This document shows, piece after piece, positions 1 through 10,231 of a DNA stretch of 64,000 nucleotides; within the stretch, counting starts at the first letter, position 1, and the number at the start of each line of letters is the position of its first letter. Source of the DNA: Thalassia testudinum (lineage: Eukaryota; Streptophyta; Magnoliopsida; Alismatales; Hydrocharitaceae). Below the pieces are notes generated by a model that was not told the origin of the DNA, did no database searches, and saw only the letters and a list, made by a program, of their open reading frames with translations. The position numbers and the translations under genes are program-made. The DNA is taken from positions 62,866,501 through 62,930,500 of the forward strand of contig JAZHRO010000019.1 of assembly GCA_037157565.1 (NCBI GenBank), read 5' to 3'.

Positions 1-798
1 ACTCGGATCATATTGTAGTAAGGCACTTACTGACGAAGAAGGATGCAAAACCTAGATTAATCCATTGGATCTTGCTGTTGCAAGAGTTTGATCTCAAAAT
101 TCGCGACTAGGCAGGAAAGCAGATGTGGTAGCTGACCATTTGTCTCACCTTCCTTCTTCGATCATTGACCCATCTAGACCTATCACCGAGCGCTTCCTGG
201 ATAAGCACCTCCTGACCATTGGTACGGGACTTCCTTGGTATGTTGATATGGTCAACTATTTGTCCTCACACCAGATTTCGTCTAATTGGCCAAAATCCAA
301 GAGCAACAAATTGATTTTAGATGCCAAATACAATGTCTGGGAAGCTCCATATCTATTCTACATTGGTGCAGATCAAATCATCCGGAGAGGCATCCCAGAA
401 TCGGAAATCAATGACATTTTGTCATTCTGCCATGACCAGGCTTGCGATGGTCACTTCTCTGGACACAAAACCATAGCAAAAATCCTCCGATGCAGCTTCT
501 ATTGGCCCACGATATTCAAGGATGTGCACAATTATTATAAGGCATGTGCCCATTGTCAGACCCTCAGCAACATGGGTCCGCGCGCTATGATGCCCTTACA
601 ACCAATTCTCGTGTGCGAGATTTTTGACATTTGAAGGATTGACTTCATGGGTCACTTCCTGAATTTCGACGATTTTGAGTACATCCTCTTAGCTGTGGCT
701 ATGAGTCCAAATGGATCGAGACTGTCCAGACCTGAACTAATGATCATAAGGTCATAATCAAATTCATTCATCAGCACATCTTTTCTCGGTTCGGTGTT
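1..798 (+). pseudogene. pol remnant: RNase H end and integrase N-terminus
   Basis: The first 110 bases encode the end of RNase H ([19 protein letters not shown]), followed by a stop at about 109 and a frame change near 115. From 125 an open stretch of 169 codons covers the RNase H to integrase linker and the integrase zinc-binding domain. The HHCC residues are visible as H in CHDQACDGH, a second H in GHFSGHKT, and C-A-H-C in ACAHCQ. The stop at 632-634 lies just before the integrase core, whose start (RIDFMGHF) is still readable, and another frame change follows. The reading breaks at 798, where a solo LTR begins. It continues at 4586. The family role would be joining element cDNA to host DNA; this copy cannot do so. 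Confidence 0.88.
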
Positions 799-1454
799 TG
801 ATGTACGAAAATCCGTCATAAAAAGATTTGAGTTTTGAAAACCCGTCATCGTAGTGTAATTTGCGAGAAAATCCAAACAATCAAATAGTTTTTACCAAAA
901 CTCAAAAGGAGTCCTAGATAGAACAAAGGGAGGCTACATAGATTCGAAACCTGCAATTATATTTTTTTTGTAATTTTTGTTTAAAGACGAGATAATCATA
1001 ATGATTCTATTCTACTTGCAATATAAACACTATAACTAGAGAGAGAGAGAAGAAAGAATAGCTTTTATAATAAAATAATGTTATTACAACTACAATTAGA
1101 AAGCAAGAAATCTAATCTAGAAGGCGATAAAGAGATGGGGGAGAGAAGTTATCCTCCTCGACGGTTGCTTGGAGGACAAGCCAGACAGACGTCACCTAAA
1201 AGAAGGAGAGCGAAGATGGATGACGGAGGACGGATCAGGAAGAACTGAGGGTGAGGCAAGGCGTCATCGTCATGGGATCCACTTCCAGAACGAGGGTAAG
1301 ACTACCACGGGTGCTCCACAAATGGGGTGAGAAGTGGATAAAATTTTGATTTTTACTCTAGAGGAGCATCCCGAGTTTGGGACAAGCTTCTTTAGAACTT
1401 TGGAGAGGGAGAGAGATGAGGGATGGGACTAGAAGAATGTGGGGGTCGTAGGGC

Positions 1455-1462
1455 CTTTTATA
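1455..1462 (-). promoter_or_regulatory. TATA box of the family E LTR (diverged copy)
   Basis: CTTTTATA on the plus strand reads TATAAAAG on the minus strand. It occupies the same place as the TATA boxes at 57052-57059 and 58532-58539 in the other family E LTRs. Confidence 0.6.
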
Positions 1463-1519
1463 GGTGTAGAGGTTGGGGGCGAAAATGTCTTTTAAGGTTT
1501 AGACTATTAAATGCATCAA

Positions 1520-1551
1520 CCTTTAGTGACAGATATGAACGTCACTAAAGG
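1520..1551. repeat. Perfect 11-bp hairpin (CCTTTAGTGAC)
   Basis: The arms CCTTTAGTGAC (1520-1530) and GTCACTAAAGG (1541-1551) are exact reverse complements around a 10-base spacer. It lies upstream of the LTR TATA box. Related but less perfect versions occur at 57117-57156, 58441-58475 and in repeat D near 40911-40940. Confidence 0.8.
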
Positions 1552-2015
1552 ATGAACGTGGGTGTAGCACGTGTGCCTGCCCCCACCTCCTCGCCTTCAG
1601 CTGCTTCAATGCTTCTCCCACGTTCAGACAATCTTAGAGATCGGATGGCTTAGGATGCATCTGCACCTACTCTTCATCGCGCACTTGCCCGTGCGATCAA
1701 GCGTGCAGCGGCGAGTTTGATCGCGCATGCACGAACCACGACATCTGGGCACGCCACGTCTCAACATCATCGGTTGCATGATCTTCATCGCACGGTAAAA
1801 ATTGTCCACGCCCTGCTCTTCTTGATTTGAGGTGCACGAGATCTTGAGCCCTCGCCTCTGACTTTAGGAGCAGGCGTGAGACCAATGTGCCAAGCCTTCC
1901 GTTGAGGAGCACTCCCATCTCAGGTGTGCATGCTCATGGCCGTTGGATCCCCAGATCTGATGGCCGATTGAGGAGAGAAAGTGCAGCGGTGATCCTTGGG
2001 CGGTTTGGGCGGCTG

Positions 2016-2039
2016 AGATGGCACCACGTGGCACCATCT
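2016..2039. promoter_or_regulatory. G-box palindrome in family E LTR
   Basis: A 24-bp palindrome with the arm AGATGGCACCAC and CACGTG at its centre (2025-2030). The same palindrome occurs in both other family E LTRs (57966-57989 and 59368-59391) with substitutions that differ between copies while the symmetry is largely kept. CACGTG is the G-box bound by plant bZIP and bHLH factors. Its role here is inferred. Confidence 0.6.
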
Positions 2040-3355
2040 TGGCCATCCATCTTCTCTAACTTGTAGATGGTGCCACGGATGTCAGATTGGGCCAATTTTC
2101 CCGCCATTGGGCTGCGATAGTCGATTCGAACCCATCTGTACAATTGGATTTTTCATCTAAAGTATGGATTTACACCACCTGGCCCCTTGATCTCAAATCT
2201 TTCTCGGACTACATCTGAGGCTATAGAAGTCTGATCGGGGCGATCTTGGAGTCGTTGAACTCCAATCATCGCCCTGATCAGATCTGCACTATTGGATCTT
2301 CAATCTGAAGCCCCGATTAAATATCACCTTGACCTTGGCCACTAAAAAGAGCAAATTACTATACAATTTGTACAATTTGACCTAAATGCATAATGATGCA
2401 TGTTATACAATATTTACAATGCATGATGCTTCTACAACACTATGAACAAGCATAAATAGACATTTTAGGCTACTTAGATGTGACACGGATTTTACGTGAT
2501 TTGTTAATTACGTCGTTGTAACGTGCAAAACCGATCAACTCTTAAATTTATAAACCTAGATAGTGGGGTATCTAGGGTCGTCCAAGGAGGCAATATGTTT
2601 GCAAAATTAATTCTCTTGCTTACAAAATCGATCTCAACTTTCTTTTTGGTCTTTTTCAATATATCATTTTTATGTTTTTGAAATTAAGGCAACATACGAA
2701 ATTGTTGGCGAGAAAGTGACTTTCACTCAATTCAATATACTACTTCTAAAGTGGCAAGTAGAGCCTCTCCCTAAGCTCACTCTAGGCAAGTGGAGGCCTA
2801 GAATAATTAGGGAGAGGGAGTGAAGAATGCTAACAACAAAGCAATTAGAAATGCAAATAAAGAAATTGCAAAGAAGGCAACTAGATTAATGAAAAAGTGT
2901 TTTACAAAAAAAAACTAGTAGAGGAATGCTTCTACTGCTAGAAAAATTACAATAAATAAAAGGAAACACAAATCCTCTAGAGAAGAGGGCTTTTTGCTCC
3001 AAGCTTGGTAGCTACCAAGCTTGAAAAGAGTCCTCCAACTCCTTCCTTGCTGTGCTCCGCCAAGGTGATGCCCTCCAAGGCAAACCCTAAGGGGGAGTGC
3101 CCTAAGCTTCTCTCCAAGGGTGGACGTCCACCCTAGGTCCTTCTCCTTTGCCTGGCCATCCTCCTTGAAGTAGAAAAGTCCTCCTCCTTGGCATGGCCCA
3201 AGTTGAAGAGAGTGGGGAGAAGAAGGCACCAAAAGGGCCGGTGATGTGCCCCTTTAATCTCCTTCTCTACTCCTTCTTCTTGGCCGTAGGTGTATGTGGT
3301 ATAGGTAGCAAAATACACTAATGGAGGATGAAGAAAATGTGGGAAGTTTGGTGGG

Positions 3356-3363
3356 TATATATA
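3356..3363 (-). promoter_or_regulatory. TATA box of the family B LTR
   Basis: TATATATA in a GC-richer context, about 1.2 kb from the right (5') end of this minus-oriented LTR. The position fits a core promoter between U3 and R. Inferred from sequence only. Confidence 0.4.
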
Positions 3364-3759
3364 GTGTAGGAAGGGGGGCATAGGTGTCTCTTGGAATGGA
3401 TGACTAGGATGGGATATGGGGGGTAGTTGGGGATCCTAGGGCTAAGAATAAGTGGCGCCACCTAGGGGGTGCTAAGGGGGGTAGTTAAGGCTTTGGTGCC
3501 ATTTAGAATTGGCACCAAAATGGGCCTTCTAGAAGGCCATTAGGTGGCACCACCTTAGGGTTCTAGAAGGGGGGTATGTGGATGGATAGGATGGGTTATG
3601 TGGGTAGGTGTAGGGTGGATGAAGGGGCTGAAAGTTGGCGCCAAAAGGGAGGTGGTTAGGGTTAGTTTTGGCGCCAACTTTTGGTGTCTTTTGCTGGTTA
3701 GTTGAGGGGTGAAAATTGGTGAAGAGGTGGTGCCAAAATGAGTAGGATAGCTAGCTTAG

Positions 3760-4360
3760 GTAGGGCTTAAGTTGGTGGAGCTAGCTAAGGTTGAATTGAA
3801 GGTGGTGGATGGCCAAGGAGCTGGTTGCTAGCTAAGCTAAGCTAAGCTAAGCTAGCTTAGCTAGCTATGGAGTAGAGGAGGAGGTATTGGAGCTAGGGTT
3901 TGAAGAGAGGAGCTGAGGAGAAGTCTGGAGGTGGAACTGGAGCTAGTAGTTGCTGAAGAGGCTGGCATGGAGCTACTCTAGCTGGTTTAGCTTGCTAGTT
4001 CTTTGCTAGCTGCTAAGCCAAGCTAAAGTGAACTAGCTTCTACCATAATGAGCTGAGGTGAGTTGGGTCTGGTGCTCTTGAGGAGGATCAAGCTGGTTGA
4101 GGCAGTTAAGGTAGCTTAGCTCAGCTGAGTTGAGCTGAGCCGAATCCCCGGGAGCTGGACTTGAGCTTCCTGAGCTGAGATGAGTTCTTCTTTAGCTGGC
4201 TGGAGTTGAGTGGAGCTGGATGTAGCTAGGTGCTGCCATTCAGCTGAGATTAGCTGAATGGAGCTGGGATGAGCTGACCCTAGTTCAAGTGAGCTAGGTT
4301 CCAGCTGTAGTGAGCTGGATCAAGCTATGTTCTAGCTAGTCTGAGCTTCTCCTTCACCAT
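3760..4360. repeat. AGCT-rich cryptic simple-sequence region
   Basis: About 600 bases in U3 of the family B LTR are filled with variants of GAGCTG, TAGCT and GCTAA. A short tandem run of GCTAA units lies at about 3830-3855. The plus strand is poor in C. The region has no coding potential. Confidence 0.7.
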
Positions 4361-4585
4361 TTGCCTTCTTGAGTGCTAGGGTTTTAGGGATCTGCATATC
4401 TGTTCATCCCTAACACTCACAAAAACATATCAAAAAGACAATAAAAAATGCAATGTATGCCTAACCTAATTTATGCCTAAATGCAGCCCAAAAACCCGTT
4501 TGCGGAGTAAAATCCTAAGAGCTAGGTTTTTTTTAATGCATAAGAATGATGATAAACTGTCGTTTATCGAGATGCATACACATTA

Positions 4586-5275
4586 GTGTCCCACATGCTA
4601 TCATCTCTGATGGAGGGACCCACTTCTCAAATGTGCACTTCCAACCCCTGATGAGAAAGTACGGGGTGTCGCATTGGATTTTGACTCCTTATCACCCCCA
4701 GACCAATGGATTGACTGAATTATGCAATCGGGAGATCAAGAAAATCCTTCAAGTCACTGTTCGACCTGACAGGAAAGATTGGTCTACCTACCTTCCGGAA
4801 GCCTTGTGGGCCTATAGGGCTGCCCATAACACCTAGTTAGGAATGTCTCCCTTCAGACTCATATACAAGAAGGCATGTCACCTCCCCGTAGAAATGGAGC
4901 ACAAAGCCTACTAGGCAGTATAGAAGTGCAATCTATATCTCATGAAGGCTGGAATCCACCGTTGATTGTAAATGAGTGAGATCAAGGAACTATGCAATGA
5001 TGCATATGAGAACTCGCATATCTACAAAGAGCGGGTCAAAGTCTTCCATGATAGGCACAGTTCGCAGAAATCTTTCCATCCTAGTCAAAAAGTATTACTC
5101 TTTGATGCCAATCTCAAGCTCTTCCTAGGAAAACTAAGATCAAAGTGGATTGGACCATTCTTTGTTTGACGAGTCTTTGGAAATGGAGCCATTGAAATTA
5201 GTGAACACAGCCATGACTCAGAACCATTTGTCGTGAATGGTCAGAGACTCAAACCATTCCTCGAACACTAACTCG
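4586..5275 (+). pseudogene. Athila integrase core and C-terminus, second part
   Basis: Continuation of the integrase interrupted at 798. Readable are the second catalytic Asp block ([12 protein letters not shown]), the Glu-bearing block (YHPQTNGLTELCNREIK) and the run to ALWAYRAAHNT, which ends in a stop at 4834-4836. After this come several stops, then a 65-codon stretch (4972-5169) with the C-terminal domain motif KLRSKWIGPFFV. A further stop follows, and the end [11 protein letters not shown] lies near 5250. Where the Glu of the plant family is usually followed by basic residues, this copy reads E-L-C-N-R. The order and wording match the minus-strand integrase at 61213-62200. Inactive. Confidence 0.87.
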
Positions 5276-6671
5276 AATCTGGCTGTAGTATCTTTTGATC
5301 TCAATTCTCCCTGAGCTACATTACCCCCAGCTGATGGCATTAAACTTAGCGCTTAATTAGAGGCAACCCGTCATTTAAAAAACTCAAGACCCTTTTGACC
5401 TATCTTTTCGTTGAAATCATATTGCACTTTAGGGTTCGTCCATTAGAATAGCCAACTCCACCTTTGATACATATATCAGACCTTGAAATCATCTACAACA
5501 GTTATCCCGACTTGTTCACCACCCACCAAACCTATTCTAATGTATGATCTAAGCTGAACTCGAACCCACCTAATTTACAATGGGGACATTGCAAATCTTA
5601 GGCATGGGGGGTAATAAAGTGCAAAACGTTGTGAAATTCGATTCATGGAAGGGTTGAAAGCATTCAAAAAAAAGGAGAGAGATGAAAAGGAGAGGTCAAA
5701 TTTTGAGCTAAATTGAAAACAATTGAGGAGGAGAAAAGAAAAGAAAAGGAAAAAGGAGCACTCAAAAGAAGGAAATGAGATAGTCCCTTGTGATTGAGTA
5801 TGGAATTCACCTAACTTCTAGGCTGGATCAGATGATGAATTAAGACCTGAAAGGTTAAAACTTAAGAGATTAGTAATGAGTACTGACCTTAGGCCTCTTG
5901 GACCTATTTCAGGGTTTAAACACTCACGTATTTGTTAAGATCCAGATTAGTCCTCAAGAGGTTGAGGAAAGTTCAAGGCTGATGTATTAAGTCTAAGGCT
6001 TAAAGATTATTCGACGATGTTGCCTACCCTTTGTTTACGGGACTTGGTAACCTAAGCACCAAAAATCCACACACTAGTTTGGTTAAGTTCACTTCATGAA
6101 GAAATAATGCCAAAAGTGTTTTATTATGAAAAAGTCATCCTGAAGATCTAGCTTAGGAGTGGCTCGAAGACACAAATTGATTGGATAAGTTCCTGATGCG
6201 GAGAGGTGGAATGAAACATACTTCCCTCGAAGATGCATAATAACATATCATCTCCTCGTTACTTATCTCTTAGGATATCTAAATATCCTATCGGGGGCAT
6301 GTAAGCACCTTATGCTAGTTCAGGTGCCATGGGCGGGATTATCCCGAAATGTTGATTGCCAAGGTCTGAATTTAGCTACAGAATGCCATGGGCGGCACTA
6401 TCTTGAAGTGTCAAAAGTCAGGGTTCTGGGGGTTGCCATAGGTGGTGCTATCTCGAAGCATCGAAAGCTAGGGACCCTTCAACGATTGATGTGGGGACAA
6501 CGAATGCGATACAGACTGTGTTTTAGGGCTAATCCGATGTTAAATTTAAGGGAATATAAAAAGAAAAGAGAGAAAATCTCTAAAAATGAAAAAATCCTTC
6601 TTTATCTCTCTTATAAAAAATGCATTGGCAAACTGACCCTGGACATGCTACAAATACACACAGGTGCTTTA
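5276..6671 (+). other. Noncoding post-pol region of the Athila fragment
   Basis: No gene. Just after pol comes a conserved stretch containing GGCATTAAACTTAGCGC (about 5336-5352), shared with all related elements here. A polypurine-like GGCATGGGGGGT lies at 5601-5612. Three imperfect repeats built around GCCATGGGCGG and TATC(T/C)CGAA fall at about 6325-6465. In reverse complement the whole block matches about 45480-46240 of the non-autonomous element. The 141-codon ORF at 6312-6737 runs through these repeats and across the junction, so I do not regard it as a gene. Confidence 0.75.
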
Positions 6672-7283
6672 ACTAATCTCCTTATTTCTTTGTCATTTCA
6701 GGACTTAAATTTTTTTTTGATTAGGTCTAGAACTTAAGTAATTTCCATAATCAAGTGCTAATGACTCTTATTTTTGTTCTTGAATGTTTGCTCCTTTTTG
6801 ACATTTAAACTCTCTCATCTTTTCCTCCTCATGAATGATATGCAATTAAGTTCACAAAATTTTCCTCCCCTTTTCATTTTTCTATTCTTTTTTAATTTAT
6901 TATTTTTCTTGGTTTCTTTACCATGTATAATTTTTTGTGAGAACCCTTCAGAAACTTGAATTTTTATGTGTTTGCACATTAACACCCCCTATGCCTAAGT
7001 TTTGTAATGTCCTCATTGTAAACCGGAGGGTATGAAGTTAGTTGGGTTCATGGGTTAGAACAGGATCAATGGGTGGGTGAACGGGTCGGGATGACTATTG
7101 CGGACAATTTCAAGCTCTAGTACGTATGTGTACCAAAGGTGGGATCGACTGTTCTAACTCTAAACTCTAAGTACAGTATACGTGGAGCTCAAAAGGATAA
7201 TTAGAAGGGTCTCAGGTTTTTGGAATGACGGGTTGCCTCCCATTAAGCGCTAAATTCAATGCCTTCAGCCGAGCAGAAGGTGG
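6672..7283 (-). other. Noncoding 3' region with second polypurine-like tract
   Basis: No gene. Matches about 46220-46745 of the complete element. The block AACACCCCCTATGCC (6981-6995) is the minus-strand equivalent of GGCATAGGGGGTGTT, an internal polypurine-like tract. The conserved sequence at about 7225-7265 that follows the ORF (related to CGGGTTGCCTCCC...GCGCTAAAT) is also present. Confidence 0.65.
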
Positions 7284-9180
7284 TCAAGGAGAAGGGGTGG
7301 TCAAATCAGATGAGTGTTGTAGAACATGCACCTTGATCAATAGCCTGGTTGGTCCAACCAGGTGCTTGTTCAGATTAGCAAGCTGATGATGTAGCCCAAA
7401 CCCAATCAATCTAGTGGATTGATGGATGTGAATCAATAGATGTGGAGCCCACCAGATACTTTGAGGCTCAAATAGATGTGGAAATGAAGATCCAGGGTTT
7501 GGCTGAGTCGGTTTAGCCTGGTCAAAGTAGGGATCCTCAAAAGAAAACAGAGCTGTAGAGGATGTAGGAACCCTACAAGAGTGATCAGAAAAGGATGGGA
7601 TGTGATTAGTAGTCTGATCGATGTTTAAAACCTGATTAAAAGATGGAGAGGAATCATATGCAACCGGATCAGAGAGAGGTGAACCAGAGTAGAAGTTGAT
7701 TCCGGTGGCGGGTCGGGGTTGGGAACGGGTTTTAGAAAGCTCTATATGTGGATTAGAAGGTGTGGCTTCTTTAAGGTCTAAATCATTGACCTCGACATCA
7801 TAATCAAAGAATGGATCATGGATGCTGAGGTCGTAAACTGGTTTGTAGTTATCAGGAAACAAAGGCTCTTTGAAATCAGAGTAAGATTTGAAATCATTGG
7901 AGAATTTGCAAAGATCGTGTTCTGAACCTGATTCCAGATCGAGAGTTGCACCACAGAATGAATCAAGATGTGTAGAATTAGCAAGCTAACTTGGATCTAG
8001 CCTAGTTTCAATTTTTGAGCTCAAAAAGGTGTCCTTATTAGGCATGGGCTTAGGTTCTTGGTTCCTAGGATAGACCCAATCGAGTCCCAGCTCGTCCAAC
8101 CCCTCGATTTCTGTATCATAGATCGGCGTGACTTTCAAGAAATCAATTTGTATTTCTGAGGAGGTTAGAGAGGTGTAATCATCAAATATAGGTCTAGAAT
8201 CATAGTCCAGATTCAAAATTTGATTTTCATTACATTAGGCCTCATGATTGTTCCAAATAGGCTTGAATCCAGATTCTAGGTTAGGGGTAAGGATTGGATC
8301 ACTAGAATCTAGGCTAGGCTTTATTGGGATGCTAGAATCATTTTTGAGAATCACCTTATCAGAATAAGGAGAGGAATTTACATTCTTGAGAGGTTCTGAC
8401 TCAATCTCATCATCACAGGTGTCGGGGAAATCTAGGCTTGATGGACCAGCTTCAAGGCTTTCTAAGGCTGGTTCAGAATTGTGAACACCTGCAATTGGAT
8501 CCTCCTAACCCATCTCAAGATCAGGTGTGTCATTTTATATATAATTTGTGTCTAATTCCATTTGGGTTGGGAGTCTACAACAACCTTGATCATCAAACAC
8601 GGGATTTGGGAAATTATGTAGATCACTAGAATTACTCCAAGATGTCTTATTAACTTTTGACGGGTATTTTTTATCAATGGTTTTATATAACGTATTTAGT
8701 AATTTTCCCCGTCTCTCCAAAAGATTATGGAGTTCTTCCGAAAATGAAGGATTTGACCAATATTGCAAACAATCATTATTAGGTAATTTCACCAATTCAA
8801 TGTGTTCTGCTAAGAGATCATCCTGAGTTGAACCATGGTTTATTCATGTCATTATTATCTCGATATGGTTCATAATGTGATTTGCCATTTTTGCAAAAAT
8901 GTCCCTATCTAAGCTCCATAATATTCTTCATGGTTTCTATAGACAGCCTCAATTATCTTACCTTTGATAGTCATTTGGGACACAGGTTTTCCAATTGGTC
9001 TTCCTAAATTGCCAGGTTGCATTTTCAAATCAGGATGTAGAATCAAGCTCAGGCTTAGATTGGAGTTGGTTAGATCAAATTTAGAAATCCCATAGAAGAT
9101 CTAATGAGGTCTCTTAGGTTAACAACCTAATGACCTTTCCTGTGTATGTGCTCTATAGAAGGGATGAGGGAGTGGATATG
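7284..9180 (-). pseudogene. Decayed relative of the 695-codon unknown ORF
   Basis: Three blocks still align with the intact ORF at 46747-48834. Residues near its middle N-terminal part lie at 8535-8820 (WSNPSFSEEL and CCRLPTQ against LTNPVLWEQH and GCKIPTQ). The PIYDTE block lies at 7986-8216. The C-terminus lies at 7284-7862 (SQPRPATGINFYSGSPL and WWAPHLLIHIH against SQPRPTTGLNFYSDSPL and WWAPHLFIHIY). The reading frame is broken several times and much of the N-terminal third is unreadable. The C-terminal 60 residues are the best conserved part. No known domain was recognised. The start is set by homology with the Met at 48834, near 9180. Confidence 0.75.
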
Positions 9181-10231
9181 AATTGGACCCAATCAGGGCA
9201 CCTAAAGATTTTTGGATGACTAAGATTGTTTCGCGGCGGATGATACCTCTAAATCAGAAATCTGCATACCCGAGAATTACCTGGGCAACTAAGAAGGGAG
9301 AATCCCACAAAGACTCCTACCTAGTAGAGCATCCCTGCGGGTTACAGGGTTTCCCCCACCTGACCTTCCTTATCACTGCAGTTCCAAGTATACCGAATGT
9401 ACGAACTTAAGACCTTAAGTCTACCAATTTTAGCTGAATAGTGCCTTGAATTTCACTTGAATAGAAGTTGGTTTGACTTGTGACCTAATTTGGAGGTTGA
9501 TTGGCCCATAATGTAGGTCAACTTCAGCTAATCTGTCCTAAAAGATGGAGGATGAAATCTAGATCAAGATCCAGAAGCCACCCTAAATTGATTCTCAGGT
9601 TATTAGGTCCACAATTTTAGGGTTCAAGTGAAATTAGAGCCTGATTTTAGGGTTCTTCTAGTTAGATCTTTTCAAGCATGGGTTTGGGTAGCAAACAAAT
9701 ATGGGAGGGTAAGTTTCCTTTGATTCAGGCAAGTGTAAACTAGCACTTTAAAACCTTAATGTTGAAACCCTAATTTTCTCTATTCCAAGTCTAATTAAAT
9801 CTTAAGATGTACACCTTGGACTCGAACAAGAAGGTGAGTAGTCCAAGGTGATTAGAAATTAAGCATAATCCATAGTAGGTATAGTAAATTAGGATGAGGA
9901 ATATCTACTCAGAATCATCTCAATCTTCAATCAAATATGAATTTTTTCACAAATAAGGAAACTAGCCTTTTAAGTGATAATTGCTATGAAAATAAGGCAT
10001 GTGGTTCCTAATTGATTTGTTTCCTTTTTTATCTTCCCAAGATTAAGAGATTGATTAGGGAAGAAAAGAGATTACCTGCCCTGGGAGTGGTTGACTTGCA
10101 CGGAAGATTTCCTTGTGATGTATCTCGCAAAATCACAATAAAACAGACAGGGCAAGTTATTGCTCAAATAGAATCAAGTAAAACAAGAATAGCGGTGAAC
10201 TGTGCGTTTTCCCTGGTAACAGTGCCAAAAA
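9181..10231 (-). other. Leader region with decayed tRNA-Asp primer-binding site
   Basis: No gene. A block at about 9230-9390 is strongly conserved with 48880-49040 of the complete element although it lies upstream of the ORF start. Next to the LTR, CCCTGGTAACAGTGCCA (10211-10227) differs from the intact site in the other element only by C-to-T and G-to-A changes, mostly at CpG sites. GGCAGGTAATC on the minus strand (about 10070-10082) resembles a splice donor and is at the same place in the complete element. Confidence 0.6.

Larger units (their letters stand above)
2481..4569 (-). mobile_element. Family B LTR nested in the family E LTR
   Basis: The insertion is bounded by AGATG at 2476-2480 and 4570-4574, and removing it restores the family E LTR end. 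On the minus strand its right end carries a 7-bp inverted repeat (GATAAAC, GACA, GTTTATC) like the hairpins that open family A LTRs, and its last bases read TGTCA. The minus-strand start looks like CG rather than TG, probably a T-to-C change. A second, plus-oriented fragment of the same family lies at 12930-13432. There is no credible protein. The ORFs at 2915-3381 sit in low-complexity sequence. Confidence 0.7.
799..4585 (-). mobile_element. Family E solo LTR, interrupted by a family B LTR
   Basis: The insertion lies exactly between the integrase sequence for F-G-V and P-H-A. It is flanked by GTGTT (794-798) on the left and GTGTC (4586-4590) on the right, a 5-bp target duplication with one change. 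It is a diverged, minus-oriented copy of the LTR at 56353-59844. Shared blocks are the region at 1140-1200 matching 56780-56840, the G-box palindrome at 2016-2039, a long hairpin near 2236-2275 and the A/T-rich segment ending at 2480. Without the nested B insertion it is about 1.69 kb, close to the 1.72-1.76 kb of the other copies. No internal region is attached, so it is a solo LTR. Its last 11 bases lie at 4575-4585, after the nested element. Confidence 0.82.
1..6671 (+). mobile_element. Athila-type Ty3/gypsy retrotransposon, 3' part
   Basis: Plus-strand remains of an Athila-type element entering from the left edge. It holds the end of RNase H, integrase in two pieces (1-798 and 4586-5275) and noncoding DNA downstream of pol (5276-6671). 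A solo LTR (799-4585) splits the integrase. The order of domains and the wording of the integrase resemble the minus-strand Athila element at 61213-64000. Its post-pol DNA also matches, in reverse complement, the region at about 45480-46740 inside the non-autonomous element at 42447-52487, which ties the two families together. The right end is not an LTR: homology stops abruptly at about 6671 where an inverted minus-strand element begins. Dead element, with several stops and frameshifts. Confidence 0.85.

Noticed and set aside
3830..3860. Satellite or CRISPR-like array
   Set aside because: A few units of GCTAA without spacers; simple-sequence drift in a plant LTR.
2481..4569. Family B insertion as a DNA transposon
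   Set aside because: The ends are not long terminal inverted repeats. The 5-bp duplication, internal TATA box and second partial copy with LTR-like context fit an LTR better, though the exact ends remain uncertain.
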